Of a stretch of 64,000 nucleotides of DNA, positions 34,401 through 42,360 are shown piece after piece; within the stretch, counting starts at the first letter, position 1, and each line of letters opens with the position of its first letter. This DNA is from Centropus unirufus (taxonomy: Eukaryota; Chordata; Aves; Cuculiformes; Centropidae): assembly GCA_013397695.1 (NCBI GenBank), contig VYZI01000405.1:69383-133382 (forward strand), in the 5' to 3' direction. A model generated the notes under the pieces. That model saw only the letters and a list, made by a program, of their open reading frames with translations, was not told where the DNA came from and made no database searches. The position numbers and the translations under genes are program-made.

Positions 34401-35934
34401 GGAAGTGAAATAGGCATCTTATTGGATTTACCACTCGGCATTACAAGCCTGATGTGTACTTTCCACATGAGTGGGCTTGCCTTCCCTTACCTGCTAGGTG
34501 TCAAAGGCCTGACAACCTTATTGTGAGGTGTGCGTAAGTCAGAAAGTTTCTGTAATAAAATACATTAGCTTTTTTTCTCAGGGAGAAAGTGGCTCTGCAG
34601 ACAATGGAAGCTCTTCTGGTGTACAAATGCTTACTTTGTCAAAATAACCTGATTTTTGAAACTGTGGGAAAGCAATTAAAAAGAGTTTACTAGGAAAAAG
34701 TATTTTACACATTTGGACACACGTAATACTGTTCAATTGAATATATCTTAGTAGCAATATGGCAGGGAGTGGTTTTAAAGACAGAGGGTAATGCCAGACA
34801 ATATGACTCACTCTTTTCCTTTTTTGGCGGGGTTAAGTGGAACCCGCAGGGAAGCCTCCATAAGAAAAAGTGGTGCAGATGAGTAGGAGTAGATCTGTAG
34901 ACTGAAACACATAGGGTTGAGGTCTTGATAAAAAGCCACTAGTGAATGAATATTATGTCTTATTATTATCCTGATTTTTATTTGTCTGGTCCCATGGAAT
35001 GGCTATTATTTATAGTTGCAATACTGGATGTTAAAATTCATCTTTCTGTTTAGTTTCATAGAAAAGAAATATATCTCTTGCAAGGTAGATTATGGACAGC
35101 TAGGTTAATTTGCCTCAGAAAGGTACTCCATGTCTGAAGTAAGGTAGAATAATCCAAACTCAGTCTGTGACACATGCACAGCAATAATCTTTTGTTGTAG
35201 GTTCCAAGTGAAACAGCTCTGAGTTTAGCACGACCCTGGATTTAAGTTGCAGCCAGGAGAACAGCAATTCCATCTATGAAGTGGTAATAACATATTGCCA
35301 CTTTACAAGATCAAGAGGTTTCATCTCCCTTTATCAGTGTGGAGTGTGCTGGCATCATTCTTCTTGCCTTATGCAACATGGAGGATTAAAATAATAATCC
35401 TGATTGGCCTTGGGGCATCCATTTAGCCCTTCTAGCCTAAAGAGGGATTTCTGATGCAGGTTGGAAAGGGGAAAATGTTACACTCTAGAGAAGTATGTGA
35501 TTAGAGTAGATTCAGCAACAGTGGCAGAAGATCTGGTTAAGTAGTAATGTAAGATATTTTACTGCCTTATCTCATCGAATATATATGTGGGAGTAAAATG
35601 AGTTGTAAAAGATTAGCAAAAGAGGAGGCAGCATTAAGCAGAGGGAATTAACTGAAGGAAGAGTCCTTCCCCTTACTTGGAGTATTTCTGAAAGCGAAGT
35701 ATTGCAACTGGATGAGGAAACTGATCTTTTTTATGATTACCATTATCTGTATTTGTTTCACTAACTCCTTACTTTCATTTTCAGTTACATCTTAAGATTC
35801 TCTCATCTGAGCCAAACCTGTTGGAAGAGGTATCCAGATTGTCGACACAGCTCGAGGAAACTTGGATTCATTTACAGGCTCTCTTCAATCAGAGCCTGTG
35901 TGTGTTAACATATATCAAAAGTGCTTTGCTATAA
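1348..35934 (+). CDS. WDR36: WDR36 (Utp21 homologue), complete spliced gene, 23 coding exons, 890 aa
   Basis: WDR36 is a nucleolar WD40 protein of the UtpB subcomplex of the small-subunit processome; it acts with U3 snoRNP in early cleavage of pre-rRNA towards 18S rRNA. Human WDR36 has been linked to open-angle glaucoma. The joined exons give 2673 nt with all 22 introns GT-AG and no frame break. The product aligns by eye with human WDR36 from residue 1 (MAAEGAALFAGF) to the end (KSALL). Two tandem WD40 propellers fill roughly residues 15-640; blade-ending motifs visible include LIVWDIQ (about 128), LQLWNI (W171), IGLWDL (W256), VWIFDG (W299), IKFWKF, VLDIET, IKTWDL (W590) and IYLW (W632). A basic linker (about 360-375, KKKSKKK) separates the propellers. 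An acidic run (665-677) leads into the helical Utp21 C-terminal domain (about 690-890). The human 951-residue form has an extra N-terminal extension that I do not see here; the ATG at 1348 has a strong Kozak context (G at -3, G at +4). Coordinates are the genomic span including introns. Confidence 0.97.
1597..1755 (-). mobile_element. CR1 LINE fragment, antisense; left part of an interrupted copy
   Basis: It reads as the reverse complement of the CR1 3' region (catccagcctggcctc, cttctctgggcaacctgtgc, ttcctaat...tctaaat). It stops where a + strand CR1 begins, and similar antisense sequence resumes at 2321. Confidence 0.7.
1756..2320 (+). mobile_element. CR1 LINE 3' fragment, sense
   Basis: The translated remnant shows the CR1 reverse-transcriptase C-terminal pattern (NGFKLERGRLKLDVRTKFFT, RHWRRL) followed by the CR1 3' tail ending in attctttgattctgt. 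It is broken by frameshifts. An internal perfect 13-bp duplication lies at 1861-1886. Confidence 0.85.
2321..2505 (-). mobile_element. CR1 LINE fragment, antisense; right part of an interrupted copy
   Basis: The 'ctgcactccctgatgaaaag' start matches the antisense CR1 at about 42618, at the point expected just after the break at 1755. It continues with the aacaaccccaactctctc and ggtgctccaaccctccaatc motifs of antisense CR1. Confidence 0.65.
2506..2596 (-). mobile_element. CR1 LINE fragment, antisense, second copy
   Basis: It repeats the same portion of CR1 (cccttaagtactggaaggct, ccttctccagg) already present at about 2340-2430, so it is a separate fragment or a local duplication. Confidence 0.6.
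2770..3003 (+). mobile_element. CR1 LINE 3' end, sense
   Basis: Sense CR1 tail: gtggtgagacaatggaactg, gttgcccagggaagttgtgg, ggtccattctaaccgaaacc, ending in catgattctatga. It is 5' truncated. The stretch 2597-2769 between this and the previous fragment is not identified. Confidence 0.85.
4274..4301 (+). CDS. WDR36: WDR36 coding exon 2 (aa 50-59, split)
   Basis: This 28-nt micro-exon encodes VKKLGIVAV plus the first base of a Ser codon. It lies between acceptor tttgcag and donor gtaagt. It matches the conserved 'KL..VAVS' step of WDR36 and is required to keep the frame between exons 1 and 3. Confidence 0.9.
4945..5692 (+). mobile_element. Old, divergent CR1-like LINE fragment, sense
   Basis: The remnant contains a CR1-RT-like 'KCRILHLG'-type segment (cagaattctgcatctgggac at about 4992) and a degraded 3' tail (aaagattccttccaaccacc at about 5650). 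It lacks the usual terminal octamers and carries many stops, so it is older than the other copies. Confidence 0.6.
7123..7223 (+). CDS. WDR36: WDR36 coding exon 3 (aa 59-92)
   Basis: It encodes the segment SNALPQDITCLAAD to AFARNKE, strongly similar to the first blade of human WDR36. The acceptor is attaacag. The only donor that preserves protein continuity is the weak gtgttt at 7224. Confidence 0.92.
7677..7794 (+). CDS. WDR36: WDR36 coding exon 4 (aa 93-132, split)
   Basis: It encodes VVHTYEGHK through VLIVWDIQSE, with a GH...WD blade signature and the conserved LQPFGDHIISVD. Acceptor attttag, donor gtgagt; it ends in phase 1. Confidence 0.95.
8692..8824 (+). CDS. WDR36: WDR36 coding exon 5 (aa 132-176, split)
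   Basis: It encodes EEYLQVEFDKATF to LQLWNIRS and contains the near-invariant HPSTYLNKILLGSEQGSLQL. Acceptor ttgcag, donor gtaaga; phase 2 end splits the Asn codon. Confidence 0.96.
10479..10533 (+). CDS. WDR36: WDR36 coding exon 6 (aa 176-194)
   Basis: A 55-nt exon encoding NKLLYSFPGW then HLAVTTLAQ. Acceptor ttttccag, donor gttagt. KLLY.FPGW is conserved in WDR36. Confidence 0.93.
11343..11475 (+). CDS. WDR36: WDR36 coding exon 7 (aa 195-239, split)
   Basis: It encodes APAVDVVAVGLVSGHI to FRT, including the conserved DWGPITAISF. Acceptor cttcag, donor gtaagc; ends in phase 1. Confidence 0.96.
12040..12545 (-). mobile_element. CR1 LINE 3' fragment, antisense
   Basis: Starting from the tail (tatagagaggtttggattgg), it includes catgggcagggacacttccc, cttcctaatatctaat and ctctggacccatttcagtcg. 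On the - strand it encodes a broken RT C-terminus (RRFILDIRKKFFT). Confidence 0.87.
12791..12900. other. Assembly gap (N) in WDR36 intron 7
   Basis: 110 undetermined bases. Exons 7 and 8 join in frame without any missing protein, so no coding sequence is lost. Confidence 0.99.
13642..13817 (+). CDS. WDR36: WDR36 coding exon 8 (aa 239-297)
   Basis: It encodes DGHPVMAAGSPVGHIGLWDL to TNGADNAIR, giving one full WD blade (GH..LWD) and the start of the next. Acceptor tgagcag, donor gtaagt; ends in phase 0. It lies 741 bases after the gap at 12791-12900, and the frame shows no exon is missing in that gap. Confidence 0.96.
14417..14537 (+). CDS. WDR36: WDR36 coding exon 9 (aa 298-338, split)
   Basis: It encodes VWIFDGPGGAG to GEQILSAG. 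The RMGHSAPPTKIRYHGQNG segment is typical of WDR36. Acceptor aggcag, donor gtatga; ends in phase 1. Confidence 0.95.
14785..15068 (-). mobile_element. CR1 LINE 3' end, antisense
   Basis: It begins with the diagnostic tail gaatcatagaatggtttggg and runs to cacacccttgtaaggatctg. It is a short, comparatively well-preserved 5'-truncated copy in intron 9. Confidence 0.9.
16834..16899 (+). CDS. WDR36: WDR36 coding exon 10 (aa 338-360, split)
   Basis: A 66-nt exon encoding GQDGTLQSFSTVHDKFNKSL. Acceptor tctcag, donor gtaagt. It is phase 1 on both sides, so it could be skipped without a frameshift. Confidence 0.95.
17835..17918 (+). CDS. WDR36: WDR36 coding exon 11 (aa 360-388, split)
   Basis: An 84-nt exon encoding the basic inter-propeller linker (SINKKKSKKKGLKL) and LPPIRDFAS. 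Acceptor is a T-run followed by taag, donor gtaagt. It is also phase 1/1 and hence skippable in frame. It diverges more from the human sequence than its neighbours do. Confidence 0.92.
19343..19497 (+). CDS. WDR36: WDR36 coding exon 12 (aa 388-439)
   Basis: It encodes EIAHQSDWDGIIACHQG to VDIYAT and opens the second propeller. The SDWDGIIACHQG core is conserved; the tail (KLRPEQFSEHKP) is variable. Acceptor ttgcag, donor gtaagt. Confidence 0.95.
20643..20757 (+). CDS. WDR36: WDR36 coding exon 13 (aa 440-478, split)
   Basis: It encodes AVDITSCGNFAVIGLSTG to YGKEK, including the highly conserved VDVYNMQSGIHRG. Acceptor gaaag, with a long T/C tract upstream; donor gtaagc. Confidence 0.96.
21992..22157 (+). 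CDS. WDR36: WDR36 coding exon 14 (aa 478-533, split)
   Basis: It encodes AHEGAIRGLAVDGLNQL to ILLHRD, a full blade ending in IKFWKF. Acceptor tttacag, donor gtaaga; ends in phase 2 within a Ser codon. Confidence 0.96.
22335..23035 (+). mobile_element. CR1 LINE 3' fragment, sense, about 700 bp
   Basis: The longest CR1 copy in the window. Its remnant frame has GDYVFESSPVERDLGVLIDE and QKANHILGCVKRS, the CR1 RT/thumb region, then the 3' tail ending ccccaaatcattcgataatt. It is interrupted by stops and a frameshift and sits in intron 14. Confidence 0.92.
23138..23246 (+). CDS. WDR36: WDR36 coding exon 15 (aa 533-569)
   Basis: It encodes SGILGLALDDFSISVLDIET to GRINDM. The blade core LALDDFSISVLDIETRKIV is near-invariant. 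Acceptor ttggcag, donor gtaatt. A CR1 element ends about 100 bases upstream of the acceptor. Confidence 0.96.
23937..24016 (+). CDS. WDR36: WDR36 coding exon 16 (aa 570-596, split)
   Basis: It encodes TFSPDGRWLITSSMDCTIKT then WDLPSG, a canonical WD blade (FSPDGRWL, W590 D591). Acceptor attttag, donor gtgagt. Confidence 0.97.
24368..24840 (-). mobile_element. CR1 LINE 3' fragment, antisense
   Basis: It begins near the tail (ttcatagaatgctttgagtt) and continues with ccatccagcctgaccttgaa and cttgtcctgttgctacaggc. It is more diverged than the copies at 14.8 and 42.4 kb. Confidence 0.85.
27666..27773 (+). CDS. WDR36: WDR36 coding exon 17 (aa 596-632, split)
   Basis: It encodes CLIDCFLVDSAAVSLTMSPT to GIYLW. 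The final blade of propeller 2 includes MSPTGDFLASTHVDDLGIYL. Acceptor ccttag, donor gtgagt. It follows the longest intron (16, about 3.6 kb). Confidence 0.96.
27849..27893. other. Assembly gap (N) in WDR36 intron 17
   Basis: 45 undetermined bases, 75 bases past the exon 17 donor. Confidence 0.99.
28931..29028 (+). CDS. WDR36: WDR36 coding exon 18 (aa 632-665, split)
   Basis: It encodes SNRSLYSLVSLRPLPADYEP to GTCPMQ, closing the second propeller. Acceptor tttcag, donor gtaacc. Confidence 0.95.
29603..29667. repeat. Inverted repeat with 17-bp arms in intron 18
   Basis: The arm at 29603-29619 pairs with 29651-29667 (one C-A mismatch and one G-U pair as sense RNA), leaving a 31-nt loop that contains a short ctgc/gcag pairing. 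It could be the terminal palindrome of a small element or an RNA hairpin; no mature small RNA can be inferred from sequence alone. Confidence 0.7.
30483..30625 (+). CDS. WDR36: WDR36 coding exon 19 (aa 665-712)
   Basis: It starts with an acidic stretch (DEDEAGDEE) and continues with IEYVSPEQLEEQLVTLSLLP to SLDIIK. The LVTLSLLPESRWKNLL core is highly conserved and begins the Utp21 C-terminal region. The acceptor tgaaag has a short polypyrimidine tract; donor gtaatg. Confidence 0.95.
31243..31359 (+). CDS. WDR36: WDR36 coding exon 20 (aa 713-751)
   Basis: 117 nt, phase 0 on both sides. It encodes KKNKPREPPKVPKSAPFFIP through LPPEEENDTQ, a basic/proline-rich conserved stretch of the Utp21 domain. 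Acceptor taacag, donor gtaaac. Confidence 0.95.
31579..31660 (+). CDS. WDR36: WDR36 coding exon 21 (aa 752-779, split)
   Basis: It encodes SKVVNLGVLAQKSDFYTQLE to STNE. Acceptor gtgcag, donor gtaagt; it follows the shortest intron (20, 219 nt). Confidence 0.95.
32771..32812. repeat. Three perfect copies of a 14-bp tandem repeat
   Basis: The unit catctcttctaaag is present three times without mismatch in intron 21. This small, perfect array suggests recent slippage. Confidence 0.9.
33827..34014 (+). CDS. WDR36: WDR36 coding exon 22 (aa 779-841)
   Basis: It encodes YTAPLNLLKSLGPSNIEIEL to YLALFLK, helical Utp21 domain (MIGMML, FELAQAYLALFLK). Acceptor acacag, donor gtaata. Confidence 0.95.
35785..35934 (+). 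CDS. WDR36: WDR36 terminal coding exon 23 (aa 842-890, stop TAA)
   Basis: It encodes LHLKILSSEPNLLEE to YIKSALL followed by TAA at 35932-35934. HLQALFNQS and the C-terminal KSALL match the family end exactly, so the protein is not truncated. Acceptor ttttcag. Confidence 0.95.
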   Translation, partial: LHLKILSSEPNLLEEVSRLSTQLEETWIHLQALFNQSLCVLTYIKSALL

Positions 35935-37605
35935 AATACTTCAGAATTTTGTCTGCGTAAAATTCCCCTCAGAATAGTAGTACAATTTATTACCAAAAAT
36001 ACTGGATTCCAGGAATTATACTGGGACTTCTGGTGCTCTATTTTATAAAAACATCTGTGTATGACAAAGTATTTTAGAATGTGTATGATTGAGTGTTTTT
36101 TTCAGCTGGAGCAAAAATGAATGTGTGCAGCTTAAATATTGGTGTTGTTTCAGTTTGTGCTGTCAGTGGACAAACAGTTGGATAGCTTCATAGGTAATGT
36201 AGCCTGTTACCTTATGCATCCATGACCAGAAATTCAAATACAAAAAAAAAAAAAAAGAGTGGGAATCACCTTCCTGGACCTGCTGGCCACGCTGTTTCTG
36301 ATCCAGGCCAAGATGCCATTGGCCTTCTTGGCCACCTGGGCACCCTGCTGGCTCATGTTCCATCGCCTCAGCCAACAGCCCCAGGTCCTTATCCTCGAGG
36401 CAGCTTTCCAGCCATTCTTCCTCCAGCCTATGGCACTGCACAAGGTGGTTGTGTCCCAAATGTAATTTCTGTGCAGGAGGCCAAAGCCTTAATAAACAAT
36501 TAGTGTTGCAAAAATAAAAAGTCTGAATTATTATCCATCTATTAACATTTGTTTGAAGCAAATGAATATAAAAATTGCATTCCTCTGCAATCGGAGTGCT
36601 TTTCCTATAAAGTTTGTAAAAATTAGTTTTCTTCTCACTTTGGCAAGCTGTGTTCACTGTTATGCCTCAGGCACCTAATTCTGAAAGCAAAGATTTCTAG
36701 CTGCACTACAAATGATGGAAGTTGAAAAAAAGTAAATAACAAACCCCACCTACTTTTTATAAGCAAGTTTTTTGTTGTAATTTTGGAGACTTCATTTCTT
36801 ACAAAAATTAGAATTCTTTTCTTAAGGAAATAAAGTTTACCAGGATAAAAGCTTTGAGTTGTGGGGGATTTTTAATTGAATCAGCTGGTTTGTCTTTTTT
36901 GTTGTGAATTGATACTTGGGTTTCAAATAATAAGGTTTGGGCAGCATTTCAGAGCTCATAAATGGGATTATCTTAAACCTTGCTGTTTGAAGATACTGCC
37001 TCACAGCAGAATCCCCTGTACAAGGCCTTTTCTGTATTTCATGTGCTCAAGCTACAGACTTTCACTAATACAGATGTATGTGATTTATATGAGAAGGCTT
37101 GAAAGATACGTTTATTACATTTGGCCTAGGACTGAAACAACAGCATGGTTTTGCTGTTAGATGGATGTGATTTTTTGGTTTAATGCCATCACACTATAGA
37201 ACTCTATTGGTCATGTGTCCTGGAACAAATTATCTGCAAATACATATAAGTACTGGAGACTAGGGAATACTGCCTGAAACAAGTGACAATTCCACATGTG
37301 TCATGATATCAACATCCTTTTGGCTGCTAAGATTTGCACGAACAGTTGTCAGGGTTACCAAAGGGTTGCAGAGGTGATGGGAAGTCAACCTTTGAAGCTT
37401 CTTTATGGCATTCTGACTGTTATCCATAGCTTTGAGTCCTGTTAAAGCCTGAAGTTGGACAATGAAATATGGAAGTTTACTGACACATTTAAGAAAATGC
37501 TTTGTACCATAGAATGATCAGCTTCTGGTGGTCTGGTTCTCAAGAATCTATTGCTCCAAATTTTTTTAATGGATCTGAAGCTTATCCAAACTTCAATGTA
37601 ATAAA
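35935..37605 (+). other. WDR36: Probable WDR36 3' UTR with candidate poly(A) signals
   Basis: After the stop, the first AATAAA is at 36491-36496, followed by others at about 36513, 36829-36834 and 37600-37605. Which signal is used cannot be decided from sequence. The earliest lies just past the antisense CR1-like fragment at 36256-36455, so the 3' UTR would include transposon sequence. Confidence 0.5.
36256..36455 (-). mobile_element. CR1-like LINE reverse-transcriptase fragment abutting an A15 run
   Basis: On the - strand it reads HLGHN...EEEWLESCLEDKDLG and AKKANGILAWIRNSVASRSR, the RT C-terminal region of CR1-like elements. It ends internally at a homopolymer (A on +, 36241-36255) and not in the usual CR1 tail. 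It lies within the probable WDR36 3' UTR. Confidence 0.8.
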
Positions 37606-40600
37606 TATATAATAAGCTCAGGTGTTAATGTAACTAGTTTAGAAGGCCTTAAATAATAATTTTTTTTAACAAAGACATTAGAATATTAGAAGGTAAGTCA
37701 GTAGTTGCAGACCTTCCTCAGTAGAAGTAAAGTGGATAATGAACTTCCCTCTTGATCAGAGCAAAGCTCTGTTAAGTCTAGCATCTACTCTCCAGCCAGA
37801 ACAAGGAACAGGTCACTTTTATAGCACATTGCACTGGCCTTCAGCATACAGCTATTTAGATATTTCATGACCCAGCTGTGTTCTAACAGTTGTGTTTAAT
37901 ATTCTGTGACAAGAAATGTTTGTTCCCTGTGAGTTCATCTAATCTCTTTTGGAACGCATTTATCCTTCACAACATCCTGTAGTAATGGGACCTGCAATTT
38001 AATTAAGTACTAAGGGAAGCAATGTATTTCTGTTTGTATACTCCAGACCCGCTATCTTCTAATGTTGTGTGCCCCTCCTACTTCTCAAATGTGAGAAATA
38101 ATAATTCTGCTCTATTCTTTGTGCTTCTTTGCCTCTGCCACAGAGCAGTTGTGAAACAGTTTCTGCATTTTACTGAGTGTGCATGTGTTTTTTCTCTCTG
38201 AAATACAAAGACCTTTTTGGGGCACAGATGTTCCAGTCTGTATGTCCATGATTCATTTGCAGAACTTACAAGATATGTAGAGTAGGTTTTTCTCCTTTTT
38301 TTTTTTTTCCTAGACTAGTTGATGTAATCAGGAGGAAAAAAAAAAAAAATTTTGCTGAAAGAGCTATTCTAAAGCAGAACCAGCAAGCTAATTTTTGCGA
38401 ACACTGTTGACATAATATTTGCAATCTGGTTTATTTCATTAAATGTGTTAATGCAGTTTCTTATACACAGATGTGTTTTTAAGTCTACCTGGAATGCTTC
38501 AGTTGTTTCCTTCAGAAAATTGTTTTTTAGATGTTATTGATATCCCACCTCCTTTTTTCTTTTGTCTTTTCCTCAACATTCCTAGCTATTGCTGCTATTT
38601 CAGGAGGGTTTGGCTATTCCTAAAGCTGTTTCCAGTCTTACACCATTAGCTCTGATTGCTTCTTGTTCTTAGCCTTTCTTTCCCTGCATCAAAGTGGTGA
38701 GCAAAATTTTGCCATTAATAACTACTTCAGAAATAGAAAATCATTTCCACTTGCTAGTGGATGTGAGTGGATATTTCACCTGCTATTTCCTGTATTATTC
38801 CTTCACACGTGATACCAGGGACAATATCTTGTGATGCGAGTCAAAAGTTGTTGATTATAAGTGGCAAGACACATTACAATTGAATTTGATAGATTGGGCT
38901 TTGCATTACCCATAAGAACTCACTTTAGCCTATTGGTATTGCAATGGCATATCCAGCAGGCTATGAGAAAACTCATGATCTGTATTAAGGGATATAGTTG
39001 TTGTTTACCCTAGGTTTTCTTGCAAGCAGGTCAACTGCTGAAGGTTTTACCATTCTTACTCGATGCCAAGCCTTTTTTGGGCTAGCTCTGACTAGCAGCT
39101 TGCTCCTACATTTCTCCACATTACTGCCTTTTACAGCACTCCTCCCAGCTTCTCAAGCTTGTTACTTGCCTGTGCCTGTCTCTGTTCCTGGGCTCCATTT
39201 CACCATGACTTTCTCTGCTCTTTCAGTTTCTGAGCACAGCTGCTCCTCTTAGCAACTGCTGTATACAGCATTCCTTTCGAGCTAAGCCTCGGTGCTTCCA
39301 CTATTTTCTTTTGGCTGTGCTTTTCAGAATGATTTGGTACTCGCAGATGTTTTGACACTCTAATGGTTAGTTGGTCCTTGCCCCCTGAATTTGTTGCTGG
39401 CTAGATTCAAACCGAACAGTGGAAGTTGCTCTTCTCTCAGTCAGCAGTCTTCACTGCTATCTTTACTTTCCTTATTTCTTCCAAGTAAAAGTAGAGGTAC
39501 TATGAGGAAAAGCGTGCAAATGTGAAGTGAGAGTAAACAGATGCAAATGTTTACACATTGTTCAGCAGCCAGCCGAGACCACTGCCTTGGAGCATGTGAG
39601 CATTTCAAATTAACAGTTCAACATTTGTGCTTTGTCTTATTTCAAATTTAACTCCTGCTTCTTCAAACAAAATGTTAGGAAAGGTGTTAAGCATGTGTAA
39701 ATTGTCATAATGTGTCATTGTCCCAGAGTAAAGAAACTGGAAGATACTAATCTGTATTCTGTGAAGAAGAAAATCTAAAGTATTTGTCGGCATATTTGAA
39801 CTCTGTTGATGAGCTGTGTTGAAAGAGTAGCTTTGCTGGAAGATCGTCAGCATGGCAGTAGTTTCTCCTTTTGACTGTTGACATCAGCAGATGTTTCCCG
39901 AGCCTGGTATGTTAGCGTATCAGCCTTTTCAGTGCATCACCCAGTTGTAAAGCTTGTGCTTCTGAAAAATTGCTTGTTTGATGACGAATTGCCATTTAAA
40001 AAAAAAAATGAAAGCTTTCAAAAGATGAGGAATCCTATCAGTGCCTTACTTGATGTCAGTGCAAGGAGCGTGCTTCACTTTTTCAATGGCTTTGCAGTGT
40101 GTGTGTTAGAGGAAAATAAGGTGCTGTCATTAAATGTCCTTGGCTCTATGCTTTTCCTTTTGTGAAGCAGTGATAAATTGAGGAAAGAAAAATGAAGGAC
40201 AGAATAACCAAGATCATCCTACCCTGGCTGTTATATGTTCCCCAGAAGGACTAAGTGAGCTGTGTTGCACATCGTGGAGCTTAGCCGGTTAGTGGTCATC
40301 TGTGCAAGATAGCTTTTCTCCACTAATGTGTGAGCTGCTTGTTCACAAAACAGTCCGAGGGGCTGTGTCCGTATGGAATACTGCCCTGACTCTCTGCTGT
40401 GTTCGAAGGACTGATGCGCTGGTGCTGTGTTAGGAGTATGTCAGTGTTAAGGGTCTTTCCCCTGAAGGATCAGACTGCCTTGATGAGCTGTTGCCTGAAA
40501 TCACCTGTAGAAAAAATCAGAATGAGATAGATTATCATAATGTATTTCTAGAATACTCAGTTGCTATGTTGGTAAAGGCTGTGGTGGAAATAAACTTGCA

Positions 40601-42360
40601 TAAATTAGGCTTAAAGGATTGATTCATCCGATGCTAGCCTGTAGCCACGCTGCTGGTTGCCTTACGACTATGGAGCTGAAGATCTAGCACGTGGTGTCTC
40701 TTGAATTGCCCAGTGTTGGTCTCAGAATAAGATGTGAAATTAACAAGTCTTCCCATTCCATTGTAACCCCACATTCTCCTTGACAGTTACTCCAATTCAC
40801 GTCTCAAAAGGATTTTGTAAACTTAGCACCTTAAAAAAGCGGTTCTGACATTCCTGTCTTGGAATCAGTGATGTTCCCTGGTCCTTCGGAAATGCAAGCA
40901 TCTCTTTCACATGACTGGAACTGAAAATCCATAGTCTGTTTTAATGCATCATGTCCTTTTCTGTCATGTGGAGGAAATCTTAAAGCCCAGGTAAATGTAT
41001 TCTCAGTGTTTCAGGGTTTCTGTTGAACTTAAGATCTGATCACATAGGGCTGTGCACCTAGTTGTTCACATTTGAGATTAACCTTTATATTTGCCTCTCG
41101 CTTTGGTTTGATGAAAGGGTGAGGGATGACTGCCCAGTTCTCTTTGAAGTATTCCATTTCAGCAACATCTAAATAAATATAAGCTATCTCAGCAGTGCTT
41201 ACTTCAGTGCTCAGTTGATTTGGTTTATTCATGGTGCTAAACAGCATTACCTGTACAGAAATCCCTGCGGCTTCCTTAAAACTGATGGCTGAGGATGGCA
41301 TCCTTCTGGTGCAATACGGAATGGCAAAAATAGCTGATGCCTTTTTTTCACTTCAGTCTTCACAGGCAAAGCCTACTTTTTTCTGTGTGTACCTGCATCT
41401 TTTCTGAAGGAGAGGAGCTCAGAACAGTGGGGCAGCAATGGGTTAGAAAGGCTTTAGAAGCACAGTGTTCTAAAGTCACAGGACAACGCAGAAAATGCTG
41501 TACAGTATCACAGCACTGCCTCTCAGCCATAAATAAGCATTGTGATCAAGGAGATCCCTGACAACCGGATTGGGGCTGTTGTCCCTATTTTTGAGAAAGA
41601 CGGAGCATCCAGGGAACTACTGGTTGATCAGACTAAGCTTCAGTCTGCAAAACAACGGAGGAGCCTGTGCTGTGTGTGTTTTTGGAATCCATCTCCAGTA
41701 CGCAAAGGGCGAGAAGCAGAACAACCAGCCGTGAGTCATGAGGACAGATAATGCACAGCCAAGCTGGTTGCCTTGTAGGTTGTAATGTTAGGTGGAGAAA
41801 GACAGACCCGTGAATTTAATGATAAAATTTAGTGCAAGTACAACAGTATATAATCACCGCATGGCCTACTATTAAACATTGCAAATTCCTACTGTTAAAG
41901 TCAACCAGCATACTGTTAGTTAAGATTTTACAAATTTTGGTGCTTGTTTATTGCATCCTGTGTGCTCTGAACCCTTTATACTCTGAGCTGGCTTCTGGGT
42001 GATATTTGGTCTACAGTGCAGAGGCGTGAATTACTTCTGCAGTAACCAGTGTAATCAGCTTTACAGAAATTAATTTAGTCACATTCTAATTATGCCTAAT
42101 GGATTATTATTTGTTTAGTATCCCATAGCAAAGAACCCCAATAAATTAGATGTAGCAATGGTGAATAATGCTAGTGGCATTTGAGAGATTTGCAATGACA
42201 CGTGGAAGAATTAGATTGCCAAATGAGTTGAAATTATCTCGTGTGAATGTCTGACAGGAAAAATCACTCTAAAATTGATGGGTGCCACAACACATTTGAC
42301 CATTTTACAAGTTCTTGCTTTCTGTCCCACGTGGTTTCATTCTTGTTTATTACATGTTAT
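37606..42360. other. Intergenic, no gene seen
   Basis: AT-rich DNA without a supportable exon, RNA gene or recognisable transposon. The short open frames lack codon bias or known motifs. The segment around 42040-42120 is dense in TAAT-type cores. Confidence 0.6.
38296..38350. repeat. T-run / A-run inverted pair
   Basis: A run of about 14 T followed by cctagactagttgatgtaat and then a run of about 15 A (preceded by gagg). The arms can pair as a weak hairpin. It could also be two independent homopolymers. Confidence 0.6.

Larger units (their letters stand above)
13818..35784 (+). other. WDR36: WDR36 introns 8-22
   Basis: Introns by position: 13818-14416, 14538-16833, 16900-17834, 17919-19342, 19498-20642, 20758-21991, 22158-23137, 23247-23936, 24017-27665, 27774-28930, 29029-30482, 30626-31242, 31360-31578, 31661-33826 and 34015-35784. 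They hold the CR1 copies, a gap (27849-27893), an inverted repeat (29603-29667) and a small tandem repeat (32771-32812). The rest is unremarkable. Confidence 0.8.

Noticed and set aside
1495..35784. Intronic snoRNAs in WDR36, plausible for a ribosome-biogenesis gene
   Set aside because: Scattered TGATGA strings were seen (for example 4649, 31209, 33545) but none with a matching CTGA box and terminal stem at the right distance.
41542..41751. 69-codon open frame (IPDNRIGAVVPIFEKDGAS)
   Set aside because: No recognisable family, splice context or codon bias; within the range expected by chance in this much sequence.
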